Source of the DNA: Nitriliruptoraceae bacterium
GTDB taxonomy: Bacteria; Actinomycetota; Nitriliruptoria; Nitriliruptorales; Nitriliruptoraceae
DNA length: 12,383 nucleotides
Reading direction: 5' to 3'
NCBI GenBank assembly: GCA_007123425.1
Contig: SKLC01000124.1
Coordinates: 1 to 12,383 of the forward strand
Position 1 is the first letter of the stretch. Every line of letters starts with the position of its first letter. Positions 1-5,699 of this stretch are shown here, in pieces. Both the position numbers and the translations under genes were made by a program. The notes under the pieces are model-generated. The model was not told the DNA's origin, ran no database searches, and worked only from the letters and a program-made list of their open reading frames with translations.

Positions 1-324
1 ACCCGGGCCGCGCTCGCCGGGGCGCGGGGCATGGCGGTGCAGGTGGAGGTGGAGTCGCTCGAGGAGCTCGAGGAGGCGGTGGCCGCCGGGGCCCGCGACG
101 TGCTGCTCGACAACTTCGACGTGGCCACCACCGGCCGCGCCGTGCAGCGCGCCCGCGAGCTCGCCGCCGAGCACGGGCCGATCCTGCTGGAGTCCTCGGG
201 CGGGCTCGACCTCGACACGGTGGCCGACTACGCCCGCGCCGGCGTCGACCGCGTGGCGATCGGCGCGCTGACCCACAGCGCCCCCCAGCTCGACCTCGCC
301 CTGGACGTCGGGGCGGGGGCATAG
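1..324 (+). CDS. nadC: Nicotinate-nucleotide pyrophosphorylase (quinolinate phosphoribosyltransferase), C-terminal part
   Basis: Makes nicotinate mononucleotide from quinolinate and PRPP in de novo NAD synthesis, in the cytoplasm. The reading frame is open from the first base, so the 5' end lies outside the window and only about the last 107 residues are present. These carry the C-terminal barrel signatures of the family: the VEVESLEELEEA strand/helix, LLDNF, LESSGGLDLDTV and the closing RVAIGALTHSAPQLDL segment, which is very characteristic of NadC. The TAG stop (322–324) is two bases before the coaX start, so the two are almost certainly cotranscribed and probably translationally coupled. 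The nadC–coaX–lysS order is common in actinobacteria. Identification is firm; catalytic residues in the N-terminal part cannot be judged. Confidence 0.93.
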   Translation, partial: TRAALAGARGMAVQVEVESLEELEEAVAAGARDVLLDNFDVATTGRAVQRARELAAEHGPILLESSGGLDLDTVADYARAGVDRVAIGALTHSAPQLDLALDVGAGA

Positions 325-326
325 CC

Positions 327-1097
327 GTGCTGCTGGCCGTCGACATCGGCAACTCCCACACGGTGCTGGGGGTCTTCCGCGACGCCGAGCTGGTCCACCA
401 CTGGCGCCTGTCGACCGACGTGGAGCGCACCCCCGACGAGCTCGCGCTGATGTACTCGGGCCTGCTCGGGTTCGCGGGCCTGGACTTCTCGCACAACATC
501 CACGGGGTGGTGATCGCCAGCGTCGTGCCCACGGTCACCGACGTGTACCGGGAGATGATGGGCCGCTACTTCCCGTTCCCGCCGGTGGTGGTCGCCCCGG
601 GCGTGCGCACCGGGATCGCCCTGCGCTACGAGAACCCCCGCGAGATCGGAGCCGACCGGATCGCCAACGCGGTGGCCGCCGAGGCGCTCTACGGCGGCCC
701 CGCGATCGTGGTCGACTTCGGCACCTCGACGAACTTCGACGCGATCGGGCCCGACGGCGACTTCCTCGGCGGGGTGATCGCCCCGGGCGTGCACACCTCC
801 ACCGAGGCGCTGATCACCAAGGCGGCCCGGCTGCCCAACGTGGAGATCGTGGCGCCCGCCAGCGCGATCGGGCGCTCCACGACCCAGGCGCTGCAGGCCG
901 GGATCGTGTTCGGCTTCGCGGGCCAGGTGGACGCGGTCGTGTGCCGCATCACCGACGAGCTCGGCCCCGGGGTGACCACGGTCGCCACCGGCGGGCTCTC
1001 CGAGGCGGTGCGCGAGACCTGCGAGACCATCGACCACCACGACCCGTGGCTCACGCTCAAGGGCCTGCGCCTGATCTGGGAGCGCAACACCCACTGA
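327..1097 (+). CDS. coaX: Type III pantothenate kinase
   Basis: Phosphorylates pantothenate, the first step of coenzyme A synthesis, in the cytoplasm. The 256-aa length is normal for CoaX. Visible motifs of the ASKHA fold are the N-terminal phosphate loop LAVDIGNSHTVLGVF (residues 3–17, D6), GADRIANA (108–115, substrate/dimer site), VVDFGTSTNFDAI (128–140, D130 as likely base) and LGGVIAPG. The GTG at 327 was chosen because the family begins directly with the M-L-L-x-x-D-I-G strand and because a G-rich stretch (GGGGCGGGGG) at the end of nadC can serve as ribosome binding site. It lies 2 nt after nadC and 124 bp before lysS. Some actinobacteria also carry a type I kinase (CoaA), so CoaX may not be the only one. 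Here the key motifs are present, so activity is expected. Confidence 0.95.
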   Translation: MLLAVDIGNSHTVLGVFRDAELVHHWRLSTDVERTPDELALMYSGLLGFAGLDFSHNIHGVVIASVVPTVTDVYREMMGRYFPFPPVVVAPGVRTGIALRYENPREIGADRIANAVAAEALYGGPAIVVDFGTSTNFDAIGPDGDFLGGVIAPGVHTSTEALITKAARLPNVEIVAPASAIGRSTTQALQAGIVFGFAGQVDAVVCRITDELGPGVTTVATGGLSEAVRETCETIDHHDPWLTLKGLRLIWERNTH

Positions 1098-1113
1098 GCG
1101 TCGCCGGCGCCGT

Positions 1114-1131
1114 CGACCGGATCGCCGGTCG
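1114..1131 (+). terminator. Short hairpin after coaX, possible terminator or attenuator
   Basis: A perfect inverted repeat CGACCGG–ATCG–CCGGTCG (7-bp arms, 4-nt loop) lies 17 bp past the coaX stop in the 124-bp gap before lysS. There is no T-run after it. GC-rich actinobacterial terminators often lack one, so it could end the nadC–coaX transcript, but chance hairpins are common at this GC content. Confidence 0.35.
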
Positions 1132-1146
1132 CCGCGGGCTGCGCGG

Positions 1147-1152
1147 TACGGT
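1147..1152 (+). promoter_or_regulatory. Possible −10 element before lysS
   Basis: TACGGT fits the actinobacterial TAnnnT −10 pattern and lies 69 bp before the lysS GTG, after the coaX hairpin. No good −35 hexamer is seen at normal spacing, so this is only a candidate for a separate lysS promoter. No T-box or lysine-riboswitch-like structure was recognised in the 124-bp leader. Confidence 0.25.
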
Positions 1153-1221
1153 TCGTGACCGCTCCCACCTCCGGCCCGCCGCGGCCCGCTTCGATCCCAT
1201 CCCCGGACACAGGACTCCACG

Positions 1222-2751
1222 GTGAGCGCTGACGAGCCCCGCGACGAGGGACCCGCCGAGCACGGTGAGTCCAAGCTCGACGACCTGATCGCCACGCGCC
1301 GCGCGAAGGTCGCCGAGCTGCGCGACGCCGGGGTGGAGCCCTACCCGGTGCGCTTCGCGCCCAGCCACACGCTCGCGCAGGTCCACGACGCCCACGGCCA
1401 CCTCGAGGCCGGCACCGAGACCGGGGAGCGGGTCACCGTCGCCGGGCGGGTGGTCAACGTGCGCGACATGGGCAAGCTGCGCTTCCTCGTCCTGCGCGAG
1501 GACGGCGTCGACCTGCAGCTGCTGTGCCCCGTCAAGGCCCTCGACGAGCCCTCGCAGCAGCTGATCGCCCGCCTCGACGCCGGCGACTGGGTGGGCGCCG
1601 AGGGCGAGGTGCTGGTCTCCAAGCGCGGGGAGCTGTCGGTCAAGCCGGCCACGCTGACCCTGCTGGCCAAGGGCCTGCGCCCGATCCCCAGCGACTGGTA
1701 CGGCCTGACCGACACCGAGCAGCGCTTCCGCCAGCGCGAGCTCGACCTCGTCGTCAACGCGGAGGCGCGCCGCGTCTTCGAGGTACGCGCGCGGATCCTG
1801 CGGGCGGTGCGCGCCGAGATGGAGGAGCGCGGCTTCGTCGAGGTCGAGACCCCGATGCTCCACCCCATCCCCGGCGGCGCGACGGCCAAGCCGTTCGTCA
1901 CGCACCACAACGCGCTGGACACCGAGCTCTTCCTGCGCATCGCCCCGGAGCTCTACCTCAAGCGGCTCATCGCCGGCGGCATGCCGAAGGTCTTCGAGAT
2001 CAACCGCAGCTTCCGCAACGAGGGGATGTCCACGCGGCACAACCCCGAGTTCACCATGCTCGAGTCCTACGAGGCGCTCGCCGACTACCACGACGTCATG
2101 GAGCTCACCGAGGCGCTGCTGCGCCGCGCCGCCGAGGAGGCCGTGGGCACCACCGAGCTGTCCTACCAGGGCCGGGCGGTGTCGCTGGCCGGTCCGTTCC
2201 GTCGGGTGACGCTGCTCGACCTCGTGCGCGAGGCCCTGGACGAGCCCGAGCTCTCCTACGACGACCCGCTCGACGAGGTGCGGGCGCTGTGCTCCAAGCA
2301 CGACGTCGCCGTCGAGGACGGCTGGGGCGTGGGCAAGCTCGTGCTCGAGCTCTACGAGGAGCACGTCGAGCACACCCTGTGGGATCCCACCTTCGTGATC
2401 GACTACCCGGTCGAGGTCTCGCCGCTGGCGCGCCGCCACCGCAGCGAGCCCCACGTCACCGAGCGCTTCGAGCTCATCGTCACCGGCCGCGAGGTCGCCA
2501 ACGCATTCTCGGAGCTGATCGACCCCGACGACCAGCGCGAGCGCTTCGAGGCCCAGGCGGCCGCCAAGGCCGCCGGCGACGAGGAGGCGATGGTCGTCGA
2601 CGAGGCCTACCTGCGTGCGATGGAGCTCGGGATGCCGCCCACCGGCGGCCTGGGCGTGGGCATCGACCGCGTGGTGATGCTGCTCACGGACGTGACCAAC
2701 ATCCGCGACGTGATCCTGTTCCCCACCCTGCGCCCCGAGCACCGCCCATGA
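1222..2751 (+). CDS. lysS: Lysine–tRNA ligase, class II
   Basis: Charges tRNA-Lys with lysine using ATP, in the cytoplasm. The 509-aa length is typical of bacterial LysRS. An N-terminal OB-fold anticodon-binding domain is seen around residues 71–150 (VTVAGRVVNVRDMGKLRFLVL). The class II catalytic domain follows with motif 1 (FVEVETPMLHPIPGGATAKPF, about 205–225), motif 2 (FRNEGMSTRHNPEFTMLE, 264–281) and motif 3 (GLGVGIDRVVMLL, from about 476). The GTG at 1222 gives a short charged N-terminal extension before the conserved LDDLIATRRAKVAELRDAGVEPYP. Its ribosome site is weak (AGGA at 1211–1214). The TGA stop is embedded in the ATG of the next gene (ATGA, 2748–2751), suggesting coupling. All three class II motifs look intact. 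Confidence 0.97.
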   Translation: MSADEPRDEGPAEHGESKLDDLIATRRAKVAELRDAGVEPYPVRFAPSHTLAQVHDAHGHLEAGTETGERVTVAGRVVNVRDMGKLRFLVLREDGVDLQLLCPVKALDEPSQQLIARLDAGDWVGAEGEVLVSKRGELSVKPATLTLLAKGLRPIPSDWYGLTDTEQRFRQRELDLVVNAEARRVFEVRARILRAVRAEMEERGFVEVETPMLHPIPGGATAKPFVTHHNALDTELFLRIAPELYLKRLIAGGMPKVFEINRSFRNEGMSTRHNPEFTMLESYEALADYHDVMELTEALLRRAAEEAVGTTELSYQGRAVSLAGPFRRVTLLDLVREALDEPELSYDDPLDEVRALCSKHDVAVEDGWGVGKLVLELYEEHVEHTLWDPTFVIDYPVEVSPLARRHRSEPHVTERFELIVTGREVANAFSELIDPDDQRERFEAQAAAKAAGDEEAMVVDEAYLRAMELGMPPTGGLGVGIDRVVMLLTDVTNIRDVILFPTLRPEHRP

Positions 2752-3632
2752 GCGCAGCGGCCGGGTCGGGCGGACGGCGCGCTGCCGCCGACCCGGACCT
2801 GGCCGGGACCGTCGCGGACCTCGCGGGCGCGCCCGGGATCACCTGGGGCGTCTGCGTGCGCGACGTCGCCGACGGAGGCGTGCTCGCCTCGGTCGCGCCC
2901 GACCGGTCGCTGCCGATCGCCAGCCTCGGCAAGCTGCTGCTGCTCGTCGAGGTCGCCGCGCAGCTCGACGAGGGCGCGCTCGACCCGGGCCTGCGACTGT
3001 CGCGCAGGCCCGAGTGCGCGGTCGCCGACTCCGGGCTGTGGCAGCACCTGGCCACCGACGCGCTGCCGGTGACCGACCTCGCCGTCATGGTCGCCGCGGT
3101 CAGCGACAACCTCGCGACCAACGTCCTGCTCGCCCACGTCGGGCTGCCGGCCGTCCAGCGCCGGGGCGCCGTCCTCGGGCTCGAGGCCACCCGCCTCCTC
3201 GACCGGGTGCGCGACGAGCGCGGCGACGACGTGCCCTCGACGCTGGCGTCGGGGACCGCCGCCGAGCTCTCGGAGCTCACCGCACGGCTGGCGTCCGGCA
3301 CCGCGGTGAGCGCAATCCCGGACGCGACGGTGCTCGAGTGGCTGGGGCTCGGCACCGACCTGTCGCTCGTCGGGTCGGCGTTCGGTCTCGACCCGCTGGC
3401 CCACCGGCAGGCGGACCGCGGCGTGGTGCTGCGCTCCAAGACGGGCACCGAGGCGGGCATCCGCGCGGACGCCGGCGTCGTGGACGGGGGCGGGCGACGG
3501 CTCGCCTACGCGGCCCTGGCCCGCTGGGACCCCGGCGATGACGCGCTGCGCGACGTCGTCCTCGAGGGCATGTTCCGGCTGGGCGCCGCGCTGCGCGCCG
3601 CGCTTGGCTGCGAGCCGGTGCACCCGACGTGA
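2748..3632 (+). CDS. Class A beta-lactamase-fold serine hydrolase, apparently cytoplasmic
   Basis: A 294-aa protein with the three hallmark motifs of serine beta-lactamases and penicillin-binding proteins in correct order and spacing: SLGK (S59–K62, nucleophile and base), SDN (119–121) and KTG (231–233, in RSKTGTEAGIRAD). The family is Beta-lactamase2-like. Two things differ from a true resistance enzyme. There is no N-terminal hydrophobic signal, since the first 30 residues are Ala/Gly/Arg/Asp-rich, so it probably stays in the cytoplasm. Counting from SDN, the position of the deacylating Glu166 falls on Arg155 within LDRVRDERGD, and the usual ExxLN is absent. It may be a peptidase, esterase or non-hydrolytic binder; substrate unknown. 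The ATG at 2748 overlaps the lysS stop by 4 bases, so it is probably translated with lysS. Fold assignment is good, function open. Confidence 0.85.
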   Translation: MSAAAGSGGRRAAADPDLAGTVADLAGAPGITWGVCVRDVADGGVLASVAPDRSLPIASLGKLLLLVEVAAQLDEGALDPGLRLSRRPECAVADSGLWQHLATDALPVTDLAVMVAAVSDNLATNVLLAHVGLPAVQRRGAVLGLEATRLLDRVRDERGDDVPSTLASGTAAELSELTARLASGTAVSAIPDATVLEWLGLGTDLSLVGSAFGLDPLAHRQADRGVVLRSKTGTEAGIRADAGVVDGGGRRLAYAALARWDPGDDALRDVVLEGMFRLGAALRAALGCEPVHPT

Positions 3633-3644
3633 GGTGCCCGCGCC

Positions 3645-3665
3645 CCGGGCAGCTCGACGGCCCGG
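3645..3665 (+). terminator. Hairpin between serine hydrolase and LOG gene, weak terminator candidate
   Basis: CCGGGC and GCCCGG form 6-bp arms around a 9-nt loop 12 bp after the serine hydrolase stop, followed by the palindrome GCCCGGGC. There is no T-run. It could attenuate transcription into the next gene, or simply reflect base composition. Confidence 0.25.
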
Positions 3666-3703
3666 ACGGCGCCGAGCCCGGGCCGGTGGGGAACGACGAC
3701 AGC

Positions 3704-3707
3704 GAGG
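3704..3707 (+). promoter_or_regulatory. Ribosome binding site deciding the LOG start
   Basis: GAGG lies 8 nt before the ATG at 3716. It supports that start over an in-frame GTG at 3629 that would overlap the previous stop. Confidence 0.6.
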
Positions 3708-3715
3708 TGTCCGCG

Positions 3716-4282
3716 ATGCGTGTGTGCGTGTTCTGCTCGTCCTCGGAGCGAGCCGAGGCGCGGCTGCTGGAGCAGGGCCGCGAGCTCGGCCGGGCGCTGG
3801 CCACGGCCGGCCACGAGGTGGTCTACGGCGGCACGCCGCTGGGGACGATGGGCGCGGTGGTCGAGGGCGCCCGCCAGGCCGGCGGCCGCGTGACCGCGAT
3901 CATCCCGCAGTTCCTGGTCGATCGCGGCATCGCCGACCGCGACTGCGACGAGCTGGTGGTCACCGCCGACCTGCTGGAGCGCAAGCGCGAGATGCTCGCG
4001 CGGTCGGACGCCTTCGTCACGCTGCCGGGAGGGCTGGGGACCCTCGACGAGCTGCTCGAGGTCGTCACCCACGTCTACCTCGGCCAGCTGGAGACCACGA
4101 TGGTCCTGCTCGACGACGCGGGCTTCTTCGACGGGCTGGTCGAGGTCCTGCGTGACCTCCAGCGCCGCCACCTCGCCCGCGCGCCCGAGGAGCTGCTGCA
4201 CGTCCACACCCGGGTGGAGGACGCGGTGGCCGCGCTCGAGGCCCCTGAGCGGCGCATGCCCGATGCCGTCTGGCGCGTCTGA
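3716..4282 (+). CDS. LOG family protein (TIGR00730; nucleoside-monophosphate phosphoribohydrolase)
   Basis: The 188-aa product belongs to the Rossmann-like 'Lonely Guy' / lysine-decarboxylase-like family. Characterised members cleave the N-glycosidic bond of cytokinin riboside 5'-monophosphates or AMP, releasing the base and ribose 5-phosphate in the cytoplasm. Visible are the first strand MRVCVFCSSS (1–10), the glycine-rich VVYGGTPLGTMGAV (35–48), ERKREML (88–94, the R-K pair of the substrate site) and the diagnostic PGGLGTLDE (104–112). The length matches the family. The first Gly-rich loop reads GGTPLGTMG instead of the commoner GGGxxGLMG, a mild variation. The upstream in-frame GTG at 3629 would add 29 Pro/Gly-rich residues unlike the family and was rejected. 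Older databases call such proteins 'lysine decarboxylase', which is misleading. The physiological substrate here is unknown. Confidence 0.93.
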   Translation: MRVCVFCSSSERAEARLLEQGRELGRALATAGHEVVYGGTPLGTMGAVVEGARQAGGRVTAIIPQFLVDRGIADRDCDELVVTADLLERKREMLARSDAFVTLPGGLGTLDELLEVVTHVYLGQLETTMVLLDDAGFFDGLVEVLRDLQRRHLARAPEELLHVHTRVEDAVAALEAPERRMPDAVWRV

Positions 4283-4366
4283 CCGCGCCACCAGCCCGGG
4301 CAACGCGTCGCAGGCGACCCGGCACGGGGCGGCGGGTCGTGACAGGATGCGCGCGGCCCACCGTCG

Positions 4367-4372
4367 AAGGAG
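4367..4372 (+). promoter_or_regulatory. Strong ribosome binding site of the PLP-dependent enzyme
   Basis: AAGGAG is 6 nt before the ATG at 4379, close to ideal, and fixes that start. The 96-bp gap from the LOG stop is long enough for its own promoter, but I see no convincing −35/−10 pair in it. Confidence 0.7.
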
Positions 4373-4378
4373 CAAGGC

Positions 4379-5587
4379 ATGCAGCGCCCCGCCCGGAAGT
4401 CCGACCGGCTGCGCCTCGACGCCGCCACGGCCCATCTCGACCCACCGTTCGCGGTCGTCGACGTCGGCGCCTTCGACGCCAACGCGCGGGACCTGGCCCG
4501 CCGCGCGTCGGGCACCCCCATCCGGGTGGCGTCGAAGTCGCTGCGCTGCCGCTGGGCGCTCGACCGCGCTCTGGCGGCCGAGGCCTGCCGTGGGGTGATG
4601 TCGTTCACGCTCCCCGAGGCGCTGTGGCTCGCCGAGCTGGGCTACGAGGACCTGCTGGTGGCCTACCCGACCGTGGACCGCGGGGCGCTGCGCCGGCTGT
4701 GCGAGGACGACGAGGCCCGCGCACGCATCACGATCATGGTCGACCATCCCGACCAGCTCGATGTGGTCGACGCCGTGGTGGGGCCGCGCCAGCGGAGTGA
4801 GGTGCAGGTCTGCCTCGACCTGGACGCGTCGCTGCGGCTGCTCGACGAGCGGGTTCGCCTCGGGCCCCGCCGCTCGCCGGTGCACCACGCAGCCGAGGCC
4901 CGCAACCTCGCCGAGGCCATCGTCGGGCGCCCCGGCTTCCGCCTCGACGGGATGATGGCCTACGAGGGCCAGATCGCCGGCGTCGGCGACGCGCCGGGCA
5001 CGCAGCGCTGGATGGCGCCGGCGATCCGGATGATGCAGCGCACCTCGGCCTCGGAGCTGGCCGAGCGGCGCGCCGAGGTGGTCGCCGCGGTCGGCCAGGT
5101 CGCTGAGCTGCGGTTCGTCAACGGCGGCGGGACCGGCTCGCTCGAGCTCACGGGCGCCGAGCCGTCGATCACGGAGGTCACGGCCGGGTCGGGCTTCTTC
5201 GGGCCGGGACTGTTCGACCACTACCGCGCCTTCGACCCTCACCCGGCGGCGCTGTTCGCGCTGCCCGTGGTGCGGCGGCCGGGCCCGGGGGTGGTCACGC
5301 TGCTGGGGGGTGGCTACGTGGCCTCGGGGTCGGCGGGGCCGGACAAGCTGCCCAAGGTCCACCTGCCGACGGGGCTGCGACTCGACGGCAACGAGGGCGC
5401 CGGCGAGGTGCAGACGCCGGTCCTGGGCGAGGCCGCGGACCGGCTTGCGATCGGGGAGCGGGTCTGGCTGCGCCACGCCAAGTCCGGGGAGCTGTGCGAG
5501 CGGTTCGAGACGCTCCACCTGGTCGACGGCGACCGCGTGGTGGAGGAGGTGCCCACCTACCGCGGCGAGGGCCGCTGCTTCCTGTAG
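4379..5587 (+). CDS. PLP-dependent amino acid deaminase/aldolase (D-serine deaminase / D-threonine aldolase-like)
   Basis: A 402-aa fold-type III PLP enzyme with an N-terminal alanine-racemase-type barrel and a C-terminal domain like that of eukaryotic D-serine dehydratase (DSD1) and D-threonine aldolase. The likely PLP lysine is K53 in IRVASKSLRC. FVNGGGTGSL fits the phosphate-binding glycine loop of the barrel. The C-terminal WLRHAKSGELCERF (H366, C373) matches the His/Cys pair that holds zinc in D-serine dehydratases, and VPTYRGEGRCFL is a typical end for actinobacterial 'amino acid deaminase/aldolase' proteins. Alanine racemase (Alr) is less likely because the C-terminal domain is of the DSD type. 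Substrate is probably a D-hydroxy amino acid, by inference. It follows LOG in the same direction and converges on the HNH gene. Confidence 0.88.
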   Translation: MQRPARKSDRLRLDAATAHLDPPFAVVDVGAFDANARDLARRASGTPIRVASKSLRCRWALDRALAAEACRGVMSFTLPEALWLAELGYEDLLVAYPTVDRGALRRLCEDDEARARITIMVDHPDQLDVVDAVVGPRQRSEVQVCLDLDASLRLLDERVRLGPRRSPVHHAAEARNLAEAIVGRPGFRLDGMMAYEGQIAGVGDAPGTQRWMAPAIRMMQRTSASELAERRAEVVAAVGQVAELRFVNGGGTGSLELTGAEPSITEVTAGSGFFGPGLFDHYRAFDPHPAALFALPVVRRPGPGVVTLLGGGYVASGSAGPDKLPKVHLPTGLRLDGNEGAGEVQTPVLGEAADRLAIGERVWLRHAKSGELCERFETLHLVDGDRVVEEVPTYRGEGRCFL

Positions 5588-5597
5588 CTCTCACACG

Positions 5598-5623
5598 CAC
5601 GCGCCGGACCCCGGGCACGCGTG
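5598..5623. repeat. Small inverted repeat beside the convergent terminator
   Basis: CACGCG (5598–5603) and CGCGTG (5618–5623) form 6-bp arms around a 14-nt CCGG-rich loop, 10 bp past the stop of the PLP enzyme gene. It probably belongs to the same termination region as the longer inverted repeat that follows. Confidence 0.35.
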
Positions 5624-5624
5624 G

Positions 5625-5675
5625 GGGCAGCCCACGCCGGCCACACCCTGGGGCGGGTGGGTCGGTGGGCTGCCC
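5625..5675. terminator. Bidirectional terminator-like inverted repeat between convergent genes
   Basis: GGGCAGCCCAC (5625–5635) and GTGGGCTGCCC (5665–5675) are perfect 11-bp arms. The 29-nt loop contains a second, nested stem CACCC (5644–5648) / GGGTG (5655–5659). It sits in the 112-bp gap between two genes pointing at each other, where a terminator serving both strands is expected. No T-run is present on either side. Confidence 0.55.
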
Positions 5676-5699
5676 AGCCGTGTGGGATCGCAGCAGTGG

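Noticed and set aside
1098..1221. T-box or lysine riboswitch before lysS
   Set aside because: The leader is only 124 bp, and neither a T-box sequence nor a recognisable riboswitch core was found; only a short hairpin is present.
1057..2742. Long minus-strand open frame opposite lysS
   Set aside because: It mirrors the lysS coding sequence, has low-complexity Val/Leu/Gly/Arg content typical of antisense frames in GC-rich genes, and shows no family motif. lysS itself is certain.
1524..2747. In-frame upstream extension of the serine hydrolase through lysS
   Set aside because: The translation is Arg/Pro/Ala-rich shadow of lysS in another frame. The real start is the ATG at 2748.
2748..2850. Secretion signal on the serine hydrolase
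   Set aside because: No hydrophobic stretch follows the N-terminal charged residues, and no lipobox or Tat-type hydrophobic core is visible.
3629..3715. Earlier GTG start of the LOG protein
   Set aside because: It adds 29 Pro/Gly/Asp-rich residues not seen in the family, while ATG 3716 has a proper ribosome site and begins at the conserved first strand.
3506..5518. Long minus-strand open frame opposite the LOG and PLP-enzyme genes
   Set aside because: Antisense shadow spanning two well-recognised genes, without domains.
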